Origin: Agathobacter sp.
GTDB lineage: Bacteria; Bacillota; Clostridia; Lachnospirales; Lachnospiraceae
Assembly: GCA_022772675.1 (NCBI GenBank)
Contig: JALEZW010000011.1
Location: 1 to 64,000, forward strand
DNA: 64,000 nucleotides
Direction: 5' to 3'
The notes under the pieces were generated by a model. It searched no databases and was not told where the DNA came from. It worked only from the letters and a program-made list of their open reading frames with translations. Of this stretch, positions 15,991-26,251 are shown piece by piece; position 1 is the first letter of the stretch, and the number at the start of each line of letters is the position of its first letter. The translations under genes and the position numbers were made by a program.

Positions 15991-17283
15991 TTACTTTTTA
16001 AGTGGAGATTCACGATAAATAATATCCTCACGCCCCGGTCCGTTGGAAACCATTGTAATCGGATAACCAATCTGTTCCTCGATAAACTCTACATATTTGC
16101 GGCAGTTCTCCGGCAAATCCTCATATTTCTTAATTCCACGGATATCACATTTCCAGCCCGGGAGTGTCTTAAGTACCGGTTTTGCTTTCTCAAGAAGACT
16201 GGTAACCGGGAATTCCGTAGTCACTTCTCCATCGATCTCATATCCAACGCAGACCGGAATCTCATCCAGATATCCCAGTACATCCAATACGGTAAATGCC
16301 ACATCCGTTGTCCCCTGCAGACGGCAGCCATATTTACTTGCCACACAGTCAAACCATCCCATTCTTCTTGGACGTCCGGTTGTTGCACCAAACTCACCGC
16401 CATCACCGCCACGGCGTCTGAGTTCGTCTGCCTCATCTCCAAAAATCTCGCTGACAAAGGCTCCTGCACCTACTGCTGAAGAATATGCCTTGCAGACGGT
16501 CACAATCTGTTGAATTTCATAAGGGGGAATTCCCGCTCCGATTGCACCATAGGCAGCCAGTGTGGAAGATGATGTAACCATCGGGTAAATTCCATGATCC
16601 GGATCCTTTAAGGTACCAAGCTGTCCCTCTAAGAGAATCGTCTTTCCCTCTTTGATTGCCTTGTCAAGATATAAGGATACATCACATACATACGGTGCCA
16701 CCATGTCACGGTACTCATGGAGTGTGTCAAGAAGCTCATCCGTGTCAATCTTTGGCTTATGATACAGATGCTCTAAAAGCACATTCTTCTGCTCTGCCAC
16801 ACGGACAACCTTTTCCTTTAACAGCTCCTCATCAAAAAGCTCACTGACCTGGAAACCAATCTTTGCATATTTATCTGAATAGAAAGGAGCAATACCTGAC
16901 TTGGTGGAACCGAAAGACTTACCTCCCAGACGTTCCTCCTCATACTGGTCAAACAGGATGTGATACGGCATCACAATCTGTGCACGGTTAGAAACCAGAA
17001 TCTTAGGCATCGGAACATTGCGGTCCGTAATGGATTTAATCTCCTTGAACAGAACCGGAATGTTTAGTGCCACACCATTTCCGATAATACTGGTGGTATG
17101 ACTGTAAAAAACGCCGGATGGAAGGGTATGTAATGCGAACTTTCCATAATCGTTTACGATTGTATGCCCTGCGTTTGCACCTCCCTGAAACCGGACAATG
17201 ATATCGGCCTGCTTTGCCAGCATATCCGTAATCTTCCCTTTGCCTTCGTCGCCCCAGTTAGCGCCAACCACTGCTTTAACCAT
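15991..17283 (-). CDS. purA: Adenylosuccinate synthetase
   Basis: Joins IMP and aspartate using GTP, the first step from IMP to AMP. Motifs: VVGANWGDEGKGKITD at residues 5-20 (GTP P-loop type), GGANAGHTIV, GSTKSGIAPFYSDK, GATTGRPRRMGWFD around residue 305 with conserved Arg residues. 430 aa, the usual length. ATG 17283 has GGAGGAA upstream; the longer frame is leader sequence. It stands alone with its own promoter (17374-17402) and a leader with two mutually exclusive hairpins. Confidence 0.97.
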   Translation of the reverse strand: MVKAVVGANWGDEGKGKITDMLAKQADIIVRFQGGANAGHTIVNDYGKFALHTLPSGVFYSHTTSIIGNGVALNIPVLFKEIKSITDRNVPMPKILVSNRAQIVMPYHILFDQYEEERLGGKSFGSTKSGIAPFYSDKYAKIGFQVSELFDEELLKEKVVRVAEQKNVLLEHLYHKPKIDTDELLDTLHEYRDMVAPYVCDVSLYLDKAIKEGKTILLEGQLGTLKDPDHGIYPMVTSSSTLAAYGAIGAGIPPYEIQQIVTVCKAYSSAVGAGAFVSEIFGDEADELRRRGGDGGEFGATTGRPRRMGWFDCVASKYGCRLQGTTDVAFTVLDVLGYLDEIPVCVGYEIDGEVTTEFPVTSLLEKAKPVLKTLPGWKCDIRGIKKYEDLPENCRKYVEFIEEQIGYPITMVSNGPGREDIIYRESPLKK

Positions 17284-17333
17284 TCTTTTATTCCTCCTGC
17301 ATGCCTTTAAACTTTCATGTATTTTACACACGA

Positions 17334-17369
17334 AAACGGACAGGTGTAAAAACCCATCTGTTTTTACTT
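17334..17369 (-). promoter_or_regulatory. purA leader with alternative hairpins (candidate attenuator)
   Basis: Soon after the predicted start site the minus strand has GTAAAAAC, AGATGG, GTTTTTAC: an 8 bp perfect hairpin. The second hairpin pairs AACAGATGGGT with ACCTGTCCGTT (11 positions, one mismatch, two wobble) and is followed by TTTTCG. The two share the AACAGATGGGT segment and cannot form together, the layout of an antiterminator and terminator. It could instead be only a terminator of degV, whose stop is at 17435. No known riboswitch consensus recognised. Confidence 0.4.
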
Positions 17370-17373
17370 TATG

Positions 17374-17402
17374 ATTATAATGGATTTAACGTGAAATTAC
17401 AA
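17374..17402 (-). promoter_or_regulatory. purA promoter
   Basis: Minus strand TTGTAA (17402-17397), 17 nt spacer, TATAAT (17379-17374). The -10 is perfect, the -35 matches four of six. Predicted start near 17367, giving a leader of about 84 nt. Confidence 0.65.
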
Positions 17403-17434
17403 CCCACACAGTAAAAAACTTCTACAAAATCCCA

Positions 17435-18310
17435 CTATTCTACTGTCTCCGGAACCTCTTTGGAGCAGGCAATTGCCAGTGCCCCCGGTCCGATATGACA
17501 GGAGACAGCTAAGGAAAGGGGATTTAATACCAGTTCATTGCCTGGGAACACTTCCTGCACCTCTGACTTAAACTGCTCTGCAGCCTCCCTGTCAAAGGTG
17601 TATGCCAGTTCCAGATGGATCTTTGAACCATCCGGATTATGAAAACGCTTGTCAAAATCGTTTTTCATAGCCTCAATCATAATGGATTTGGCCTGCTTTA
17701 CAGTACGTGCCTTTGCAAATGCATCCAGCTTCTCCCCCTGAATCTGCAAAACCGGTTTCAATTTAAGCAGGGTGCCGAGGGCTGCTGCCGCCGGAGTAAT
17801 TCTGCCACCCTTTTTCAGATACTCCAATGTATCTACCATAATATAGATTGACGATTCAAACTTATCACGTTCCAAAATCCCCTTAATTTCTTCCGCACTC
17901 ATTCCTTTTTCCACCAGCTTGACTGCATCTAAAACAGACTGGCGCATGGTAACGGAAATACGCTGATTATTCACCACCTGCACTCTTCCCTCATACTCCT
18001 GTGCCAGCATCATAGCCGTCTCACAGGAACTGCTGAGTCCCGAAGACATGGGAATATGGACAATCTCATCGTACTGCTTTAACAGTTCATCCCATTTATC
18101 TGTGACCTCCCCTACAAGAGGCATAGAAGTCTTGATCTCTACTCCCTCTTTCAGCTTGCTGTAAAACTGCTCCTGGGTCAGATCCACAGCTTCATAAAGC
18201 ATCTGTCCATCAATATAAAAAGGCATTGGAATCACTACAACTCCCAGACTTTTCGCTTCTTCTGCCGTGATACCGCTGTTACTGTCGGTTACAACAATCA
18301 CTCGACTCAT
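17435..18310 (-). CDS. DegV family fatty-acid-binding protein
   Basis: DegV/FakB-type protein that holds a fatty acid for phosphorylation by FakA kinase. 291 aa, normal length. Seen: N-terminal VIVVTDSNSGI (residues 3-13) with the TDS motif, KTSMPLVGEV near residue 62, HIPMSSGLSSSCETA near 87, LEYLKKGGRITPAAAALGTLLKLKPVL near 160 and a C-terminal HIGPGALAIA. Start at ATG 18310, with AGGGG 8 nt upstream; a GTG three codons before is possible. It stands alone, after the groEL terminator. The lipid specificity cannot be read. Confidence 0.92.
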   Translation of the reverse strand: MSRVIVVTDSNSGITAEEAKSLGVVVIPMPFYIDGQMLYEAVDLTQEQFYSKLKEGVEIKTSMPLVGEVTDKWDELLKQYDEIVHIPMSSGLSSSCETAMMLAQEYEGRVQVVNNQRISVTMRQSVLDAVKLVEKGMSAEEIKGILERDKFESSIYIMVDTLEYLKKGGRITPAAAALGTLLKLKPVLQIQGEKLDAFAKARTVKQAKSIMIEAMKNDFDKRFHNPDGSKIHLELAYTFDREAAEQFKSEVQEVFPGNELVLNPLSLAVSCHIGPGALAIACSKEVPETVE

Positions 18311-18436
18311 ATCATTCACCCCTGATCTTATCTTATTACATAAACAATATCAGTATATCATAGGACAAAAAAAATGAAAAGCCTTGATTTGCAAGGCTTT
18401 TCAAGTCTATATAATATAGTTTTAAGAACTACATAA
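18311..18436. other. Spacer between degV and the repeat array
   Basis: Holds the groEL terminator (18367-18402) and the degV upstream region; nothing else recognisable. No confident degV promoter was found by eye. Confidence 0.5.
18367..18402 (-). terminator. Terminator of the groESL operon
   Basis: The minus strand has GAAAAGCCTTG, CAAAT, CAAGGCTTTTC, then ATTTTTTTTG: an 11 bp stem and an eight-T run. It lies about 320 nt after the groEL stop, beyond the 80 bp repeat array, so the array should be transcribed as 3' UTR. Confidence 0.88.
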
Positions 18437-18716
18437 GGCGCTGTGCGTAGGTCGTACGCCAGGCAAGCTGGCATACTAAGGTGCACTGCGCATGTGAGTT
18501 GCTCACTTCGTTCGCAGGCGCTGTGCGTAGGTCGTACGCCAGGCAAGCTGGCATACTAAGGTGCACTGCGCATGAAAGTTGCTCACTTCGTTCGCAGGCG
18601 CAGTGCGTAGGTCGTACGCCAGGCAAGCTGGCATACTAAGGTGCACTGCGCATGAAAGTTGCTCACTTCGTTCGCAGGCGCAGTGCGTAGGTCGTACGCC
18701 AGGCAAGCTGGCATAC
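18437..18716 (-). repeat. 80-bp tandem repeat array, 3.5 copies, in the groEL 3' UTR
   Basis: Units start at 18437, 18517, 18597 and 18677 (last one 40 bp), each beginning GGCGC on the plus strand. Copies differ at few positions: CTGTGCG versus CAGTGCG and GTGAG versus GAAAG. Each unit holds two hairpins: GTACGCCAG/CTGGCATAC with loop GCAAG, and GCGCAGTGC with GCACTGCGC around a 26-nt loop. The copy nearest groEL has a 12 bp version of the first stem (arms 18691-18702 and 18708-18719). The array ends six bases before the groEL stop. Open frames through it (Cys/Ala/Thr-rich) are repeat translations, not genes. No spacers, so not a CRISPR array. Confidence 0.95.
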
Positions 18717-18722
18717 GACATA

Positions 18723-20360
<1,638 letters not shown>

Positions 20361-20437
20361 TTAATATTCTTTCCTTCATCTGTCCCTCACAGACAGGCAC
20401 AACACGTTATTCCTTAAAAAATATGTTCATTTCAAAT

Positions 20438-20743
<306 letters not shown>

Positions 20744-20746
20744 TTA

Positions 20747-20773
20747 CTAGCACTCAACGTGTTTGAGTGCTGA
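20747..20773 (-). promoter_or_regulatory. CIRCE operator (HrcA binding site)
   Basis: AGCACTC (20749-20755), nine bases, GAGTGCT (20765-20771): the conserved inverted repeat bound by the HrcA heat-shock repressor, with seven of nine consensus bases per arm. It lies in the groES leader just after the promoter, so HrcA would block groESL until heat or protein stress. hrcA itself is not in the window. Confidence 0.95.
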
Positions 20774-20787
20774 TTTGTTCTGTTAAT

Positions 20788-20816
20788 AAAATATCACTGT
20801 TGTTTTTCATTGTCAA
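20788..20816 (-). promoter_or_regulatory. groESL promoter
   Basis: Minus strand TTGACA (20816-20811), 17 nt spacer, TATTTT (20793-20788). Perfect -35. The CIRCE element follows 14 nt later. Confidence 0.8.
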
Positions 20817-20843
20817 CAGTGATATGCAAAGTTTATATTTTTT

Positions 20844-21632
20844 TTATGAAATTAGTCCGTAATGTTCCATTGCATGCCGGATTCCATCCTCATGAATATC
20901 CGTTGTAATGTACTCTGCCGCCTCTTTTGCCGGCTCTGTGGCATTTCCCATGGCAATGCCATGTCCCACATAATTCAACATGTCCAGATCATTGACACTG
21001 TCCCCCACAGCATAAGTATCTTCCCTGTTCACATGCAGGTACTCACAAACCTTTGCAATGCCGGTGGCCTTGGAATTTCCTTTCGGAACAAACTCCACCA
21101 CATTTCCCACATGTTCCAGAAAATCAAACTCATCTCCCAACTCGCGCTTTACCCTCTCATAATCCGTATTCGGCAGTACATCTGCTGAAAATTTGTTCAC
21201 CCGCATATCACTGCTGTACTCCGTCAGCGGTTTTGCAGACTTTCCAAGTTCCTGAAATAAGTACAAAATATACGGATCTTCTTTAAAGCCTTCCTTATCA
21301 ATCCAGTGGTACTCCGGTCCCTCCAGCACCACTGGCATTCTGCAATCCGCGAGGATACGAATGACCCTTTCCGTCAGATTGGCAGAGAGAATATTTTCAT
21401 AAATAACCTGGCGATCTACCTCCACGTGACAGCCGCAGGCAGCTACAATTCCATCAAATCCTATGGAAATAAGCTCCTTGGAGCGGATATTTCCCTTTGA
21501 CCTCCCGCTGCAGAGGAAAATCTTATGCCCCTTCTCCTGCAATTTCTTTAAGGTCGGAATCGTACTCTCCGGAATCACCATATTTTCATCCCATAAGGTT
21601 CCGTCTATATCAAAAAAAAATAATTTGGACAT
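20844..21632 (-). CDS. Cof-type HAD phosphatase
   Basis: Haloacid dehalogenase superfamily sugar-phosphate type phosphatase. 262 aa, as usual for Cof/YbjI group. FFFDIDGTLWDENM (residues 5-18) has the catalytic DxD; FLCSGRSKGNIRS is motif II; KGNSKATGI near 190 holds the motif III Lys; YAVGDSVNDLDMLNYVGHGIAMGNA (about 206-230) is motif IV. Substrate cannot be read. Next to a GGDEF gene, 20 bp apart and probably co-transcribed. Confidence 0.9.
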   Translation of the reverse strand: MSKLFFFDIDGTLWDENMVIPESTIPTLKKLQEKGHKIFLCSGRSKGNIRSKELISIGFDGIVAACGCHVEVDRQVIYENILSANLTERVIRILADCRMPVVLEGPEYHWIDKEGFKEDPYILYLFQELGKSAKPLTEYSSDMRVNKFSADVLPNTDYERVKRELGDEFDFLEHVGNVVEFVPKGNSKATGIAKVCEYLHVNREDTYAVGDSVNDLDMLNYVGHGIAMGNATEPAKEAAEYITTDIHEDGIRHAMEHYGLIS

Positions 21633-21652
21633 CTGTTTCTCCTGTGTTCTAT

Positions 21653-22759
21653 CTATGATTTCTGTTCCAGTTTCGTGCGGTACATTCTTTCATCTGCCTC
21701 TTTCACCACAGATTCGATATGTTTTCCTTTTCCTACTGCCATTCCAACAGCAACCGAATACGGAATTCCGGACACTTCTATCTCCTGGTCCACAATATCA
21801 TTCCACTGCTTCAAGACAGCATCCATCTCTCCCTCGGCAGGGTTTGTGACCACCATGACAAACTCATCCCCGCCAATGCGGTATGCCTTCCGGTTCACAC
21901 CGGTCAACTCCTTTATAAGCTTTGCCGTTCTGTTTATCAGGGAATCCCCCTCCTCATGTCCCAGAGTGTCATTGGTCTGTTTCAGATTATTAACATCCCA
22001 GAAAATCACACCTACCGTAGCATATTTCGGATAATATTTCCTCTCCATCCGAAGATACTTATTCTTATTATAAAGCCCCGTCATATCATCAGTCTCACTG
22101 CGATGTTTCATGTCTGCAGCATATTCTGCATAATCCATGATATTTTCAGATATACTCTGGATTACCGGATTTAAAAGGAACAAAATCATGCAGCGTGGCA
22201 GTACATAGTAAAGTGGAAGCACCAGCCACGGATTTGCATTGGAAGCCTCAAAGTGAATCGTATTGGTTGCAGCATCAAAATATTCCTTTGTCTGCATGGT
22301 TGTAAGGGCCAGCATATTTGCATCGCAAAGCCCCCAGAAATAACCGCCCATTACTATAACAAAAATACTGATCACCGACATAACATAGGTAAAACGCAGT
22401 ATTTTTTTGTCACAGTACTGGGTCGCCAGCAAAAGCGGAAGGACACTGAGCAGTACTACATGATAGGTAAGTGTGACCCCCAGTACCGTGATTGCTAATA
22501 CCGTATGAAATATAATGACATACTTCACCCATTTCTTATGCAAATCCACAACTCGTGAAAAAATAATCGTACCGATTACAATAACTGATGCAATCGATAT
22601 TCCCACTGCCATCAGTTTCATATCAACGATAAATATATGAAGCAGATTCGTCACAAGCATGACTGCCATAACCGCCTGTGTAATCCCCAGGCACTTAATC
22701 GAATATTTGTTAACACGGTAATCCAGATCTGCCTGTTCATATGCCTTACGTTCATCCAT
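21653..22759 (-). CDS. Membrane diguanylate cyclase (GGDEF)
   Basis: Makes c-di-GMP from two GTP. Six or so transmembrane helices span residues ~20-205 (e.g. VMLVTNLLHIFIVDMKLMAV, VLAITVLGVTLTYHVVLLSV), with no recognised sensor. The GGDEF domain starts near residue 225 (DDMTGLYNKNKYLRMERKY); catalytic YRIGGDEFVMVV lies near 302-313. No RxxD inhibitory site is seen five residues before GGDEF. Upstream of a HAD gene in one unit. The membrane part probably senses an unknown signal. Confidence 0.9.
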   Translation of the reverse strand: MDERKAYEQADLDYRVNKYSIKCLGITQAVMAVMLVTNLLHIFIVDMKLMAVGISIASVIVIGTIIFSRVVDLHKKWVKYVIIFHTVLAITVLGVTLTYHVVLLSVLPLLLATQYCDKKILRFTYVMSVISIFVIVMGGYFWGLCDANMLALTTMQTKEYFDAATNTIHFEASNANPWLVLPLYYVLPRCMILFLLNPVIQSISENIMDYAEYAADMKHRSETDDMTGLYNKNKYLRMERKYYPKYATVGVIFWDVNNLKQTNDTLGHEEGDSLINRTAKLIKELTGVNRKAYRIGGDEFVMVVTNPAEGEMDAVLKQWNDIVDQEIEVSGIPYSVAVGMAVGKGKHIESVVKEADERMYRTKLEQKS

Positions 22760-22883
22760 AGGTTTTCCCCCGTTGAAGCGCTGATTTTGCTCTCTGCCTG
22801 TTTATAACATACAGCAAAACCATTACTTACATAATTTCCTGTATATTATAACAGATATCTTTCTATATTAAAAGCCTAACTCA

Positions 22884-24338
22884 TTATTTTCTCCTCCAGG
22901 TACTCCGGGAAAACAGAATCAGAATGGGAAAAATCTCCAGTCTTCCCGCCAGCATGTCAAAAATCAGAACCAGCTTGGAAAAATCAGAAAAAACCGAATA
23001 ATTGGCAGTCGGTCCCACCATATCCAGTCCCGGGCCAATATTGTTAAAGCAGGAAACCACCGCCGAGATATCTGTTGAAATCGACAACTCGTCTACCGAC
23101 ACCAGAAGAATGCTGATTACCATAATCAGAGCATATGCCACCAAATAGGTATTGGTATTTCTTAATACTTCCTCCGCGGTCCGCACGCCATTGACACGAA
23201 CCGTCTCCACACGTCTCGGGTTTAACAGACGACGGATATTTCTCCGCAGATTCTTAAACAGTAAAAGAACTCTCCCCACCTTAAGTCCACCGGCTGTACT
23301 GCCGGCACAGGCTCCTGTAAACATAAGAAACAGCAAAAGCATTTTAGAAAAATTCGGCCATAAATCAAAATCTGTGGTAGCAAATCCTGTAGTGGTCACA
23401 ACTGACACAACCTGAAATGCTGCGTGGCGGATAGTCTCTCCTATGGTTGCATAGTAATCCTTCAAATTCCAGATAACAAGAAGGATGCCTGTAAACACAA
23501 TGGTACAGTAAAGTCTAAGCTCCTCGTCCTTCCAAACCGCTTTTACCTGTTTGATCAGTAAAAGATAAAAGCAGCTGAAATTAATGCCAAACAGGAACAT
23601 AAACACCGTGCAGACATTCTGTATATAGGGACTGTATCCTGCCATGCTGTCATTCTTAATTCCAAATCCACCGGTTCCTGCCGTTCCGAATGCCGTACAA
23701 ACGGCGTCAAAAAGTGACATACCGCCAAGCAGCAGAAACATAAGATCCAATATTGTAAGTAAAATATAGATAAGATAAAGGATTCTGGCTGTGGTCCGCA
23801 TTTTGGGAACCAGCTTTCCCACATTCGGTCCCGGACTCTCCGCCCGGAGAAGGTGCATGGTAAAGCCGCTGCCGGACTCCCTGTTTGGTGCCAGTGCCAG
23901 CAAAAATACAAGCACTCCCATGCCACCCAGCCAGTGGCTGAAGCTTCTCCAGTACAAAAGTCCCCGGGACATTGCCTCTACATTTGATAAAATAGACGCA
24001 CCGGTAGTGGTATAACCGGATGCCATCTCAAAAAGCGCATCTACAAAGTGCGGGATTTCACGGGAAATCCAAAAAGGAAGACAGCCAAAGAAACTGATTG
24101 CAATCCAGCTGATTCCCACACAGACAAATCCCTCCCGTGCAAAAAAGCGATTCTTAGAATTTCTGCACAGGACATAAAGCACAAGGGATATCACAGCCGT
24201 TATCAGAATTGTCACCACAAAACCGGTTACCGCCGGATATTCTCCGTCAAAAATACTAATCAACAATGCCGGAATCATAAATACGATTTCTACCATCAGA
24301 ATCTGGGAAAGAAATTTTCCCATCATTTTATAGTTCAT
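22884..24338 (-). CDS. trkH: Potassium uptake channel TrkH/KtrB family
   Basis: Membrane K+ channel-like subunit. 484 aa with four MPM repeats, each with a filter glycine: TTTGASIL (about residue 115), GTAGTGGFGIKN (about 220), VVTTTGFATTDFD (about 317) and FNNIGPGLDMVG (about 440). Start at ATG 24338: a GAGG site sits 5 nt upstream and the trkA stop 7 nt upstream. The upstream in-frame ATG at 24362 lies inside trkA and has no site. Co-translated with trkA, its cytoplasmic gating partner. Confidence 0.95.
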   Translation of the reverse strand: MNYKMMGKFLSQILMVEIVFMIPALLISIFDGEYPAVTGFVVTILITAVISLVLYVLCRNSKNRFFAREGFVCVGISWIAISFFGCLPFWISREIPHFVDALFEMASGYTTTGASILSNVEAMSRGLLYWRSFSHWLGGMGVLVFLLALAPNRESGSGFTMHLLRAESPGPNVGKLVPKMRTTARILYLIYILLTILDLMFLLLGGMSLFDAVCTAFGTAGTGGFGIKNDSMAGYSPYIQNVCTVFMFLFGINFSCFYLLLIKQVKAVWKDEELRLYCTIVFTGILLVIWNLKDYYATIGETIRHAAFQVVSVVTTTGFATTDFDLWPNFSKMLLLFLMFTGACAGSTAGGLKVGRVLLLFKNLRRNIRRLLNPRRVETVRVNGVRTAEEVLRNTNTYLVAYALIMVISILLVSVDELSISTDISAVVSCFNNIGPGLDMVGPTANYSVFSDFSKLVLIFDMLAGRLEIFPILILFSRSTWRRK

Positions 24339-24345
24339 ATCTGCC

Positions 24346-25707
24346 TCACTGAAAAATATCATTTAACTGCAGAAGGGTCATACCTCCCTTTGCAACAATA
24401 ATTACAGAATCTCCTATCCGATATACAGAATCTCCACTTGGAATCACCGTATTGCTTCCATGGGTAATACAGGCAATCAGAATGTTCTGTCTAAGCTTGA
24501 TTTCACTTAAAGGTGTATCCAGAAATTTAGTCTGCTCATCTGCCACAAACTCCAAAGCCTCCACCTGGCCATCTGCAATATTATGTAAGGTAAGGGCCGC
24601 CCCTTCCGTATTCTGTTTTGCCCGGACATAACGGACAATCTCATTACAGCAAAGTTCCTTTGGGCAAATGACGCTTCCTAAATCCAGGCTGTCATGGATA
24701 CTGCTTTTTTCCAGATGCCCCACTTTCGTAATCACCTGAGGAACTCCACAGTTTTTTGCATAAAGGGAAAGAATCATGTTCATCTCGTCCATTCCTGTCA
24801 TTGTGACAAAAACATCACAATCCTGAATTCCCTCACTCTCCAGCAGAAACTGGCTGCTGGCATCTCCATTTATCACACAAACCTCCGGAGGCAGTCTGTC
24901 TGCCAGTTCCTCACAACGTTCCCGGTCCTGCTCGATCAGCTGAACCATCACCCTGTTTTTTGCAAGCCTTTCGGCAAGATAATAACCAATTCTTCCACCG
25001 CCACAGATCATGACACGCTTTGCCTTATGGGTAATCACACCAAGATTCTGTAAAAGAAGCGTCAAATTCTCTGAGGTTGCCGTGATAAAGACATGGTCTC
25101 CTTCCCGGAGAATAAAGTGCCCTCCCGGAATGGAAACTTCCCCGCCACGGCTGACTGCACATACTAAAACCTTACACTTTACCGTCCTCTCCAGATCCAG
25201 CAGCCGCACATCACAAAGCCCGCTGTCCTTCGCAACCCTAAGTTCCACAATTTCCACACGGCTCTTGGCGAAAGTATCTCTCTGTAAAAAGCCGGGGTAC
25301 TTTATCAGCCGCTCTATCTCACGGGCTGCCTGTTTCTCCGGATTTATGATCAGGGAAAGGGAATACACATCCCTCATGGTAAAAATCTGCTTTCCATACT
25401 CAGGATTTCGGATTCTCGCTATGGTATTGAGAGCCGGATTTAATCCATGGGCCGTCATACAGCAAAGCAGATTCACCTCGTCCGTGGAAGTGGCTGCAAT
25501 CAACAGATCCGCATGCCTTACATCCGCTTTTTCCAAAATAATCATAGACGCACAGTTTCCCTGTACTCCCATGACATCAAACCGTTCGATACTGGAATCC
25601 AGAACACTCTGCTTGGAATCAATCAGCGTAAGGTCGTGCCCCTCCGCTGCAAGCTTCTGCGTTAAGGTAAGTCCTACCTTGCCGTCACCGGCAATAATGA
25701 TTTTCAC
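24346..25707 (-). CDS. trkA: Trk potassium uptake regulator TrkA (two RCK domains)
   Basis: Cytoplasmic NAD(H)/ATP-binding gating ring of the Trk system. Two RCK_N/RCK_C pairs: MKIIIAGDGKVGLTLTQKLA at residue 1 and RVMICGGGRIGYYLAERLA near 231, each a Rossmann GxGxxG with Asp/Glu (LIDS, LIEQD). 453 aa as in other TrkA. Start is GTG 25707, with GGGAG 9 nt upstream; the ATG just before is out of frame. Own promoter at 25751-25778. Confidence 0.95.
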   Translation of the reverse strand: MKIIIAGDGKVGLTLTQKLAAEGHDLTLIDSKQSVLDSSIERFDVMGVQGNCASMIILEKADVRHADLLIAATSTDEVNLLCCMTAHGLNPALNTIARIRNPEYGKQIFTMRDVYSLSLIINPEKQAAREIERLIKYPGFLQRDTFAKSRVEIVELRVAKDSGLCDVRLLDLERTVKCKVLVCAVSRGGEVSIPGGHFILREGDHVFITATSENLTLLLQNLGVITHKAKRVMICGGGRIGYYLAERLAKNRVMVQLIEQDRERCEELADRLPPEVCVINGDASSQFLLESEGIQDCDVFVTMTGMDEMNMILSLYAKNCGVPQVITKVGHLEKSSIHDSLDLGSVICPKELCCNEIVRYVRAKQNTEGAALTLHNIADGQVEALEFVADEQTKFLDTPLSEIKLRQNILIACITHGSNTVIPSGDSVYRIGDSVIIVAKGGMTLLQLNDIFQ

Positions 25708-25750
25708 GTTTCATTTCTCCCTTCCTGGCACTTTCCTAGACCTATTAACC

Positions 25751-25778
25751 AGTATACATTAGTTTTGTTATATTGCAA
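25751..25778 (-). promoter_or_regulatory. trkAH promoter
   Basis: Minus strand TTGCAA (25778-25773), 16 nt, TATACT (25756-25751), with TG just before the -10. Leader about 40 nt to the GTG start. Confidence 0.55.
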
Positions 25779-25822
25779 GAGTACAGACCGGCAAATTCGT
25801 TTCTCCTCTGCTAAACATAAAA

Positions 25823-25862
25823 GAGCCATCCGGTACATCTTTTTCGTTGTATCGAATGGCTC
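25823..25862 (-). terminator. Terminator of the MNT/HEPN operon
   Basis: The minus strand has GAGCCATTCGATACA, ACGAAAAAGA, TGTACCGGATGGCTC then TTTTATG: a 15-position stem with one mismatch and one wobble. It lies 10 nt after the HEPN gene stop. Confidence 0.72.
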
Positions 25863-25872
25863 ACATCTCTAT

Positions 25873-26250
25873 TTATTGTTCATTAAGATAACTCAACAAA
25901 CGATTTTCCAACTCTTTGTAAATGCCAATAGCATCTGACAATTGGGAAACTGTTGCTGCAAATGAATCTTTATAGCGCGAACTGGACTCCCAATCGGTAA
26001 GAGTGCCTGACATCATTCTCAAATCTTTATATTCCGGCCAGCCTGCGTTGACATATTCCTTATATAGTTTTGCAATAGAATGATCATAGGAATACCTCTC
26101 ACCTTTTAGCTCAATAGAACATTTCAGAATTTTCTCAATAGCCTGTTGGATATGATAGCAGCAAATATCCAAATAATATTCATCATTCAATTTTTGCATT
26201 GCAAGAACAGTATCGTAGTCCTTGTGGGCTTTTTCTAATAATAAACACAT
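25873..26250 (-). CDS. HEPN-domain toxin (HepT-like)
   Basis: Likely RNase toxin of an MNT/HEPN toxin-antitoxin module. 125 aa, all helical. The core CYHIQQAIEKILKCSIE (about residues 36-52) is typical of HEPN proteins, and ERYSYDHS (57-64) gives the RX4H catalytic motif. ESSRYKDSF near residue 91 matches the second conserved Arg-Tyr region. It begins one base after the stop of the MNT gene (TGATATG), so the two are translationally coupled. In characterised MntA/HepT pairs the MNT protein AMPylates a Tyr near the RX4H motif; Tyr58 and Tyr60 are candidates here. Confidence 0.85.
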   Translation of the reverse strand: MCLLLEKAHKDYDTVLAMQKLNDEYYLDICCYHIQQAIEKILKCSIELKGERYSYDHSIAKLYKEYVNAGWPEYKDLRMMSGTLTDWESSSRYKDSFAATVSQLSDAIGIYKELENRLLSYLNEQ

Positions 26251-26251
26251 A

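Noticed and set aside
18437-18716. CRISPR array
   Set aside because: The units are directly joined with no unique spacers; period is 80 bp and no cas gene is near.
18358-18721. Overlapping open frames of 62-72 aa on the minus strand in the repeat array
   Set aside because: They are translations of the 80-bp repeat, without ribosome binding sites, and lie in the groEL 3' UTR.
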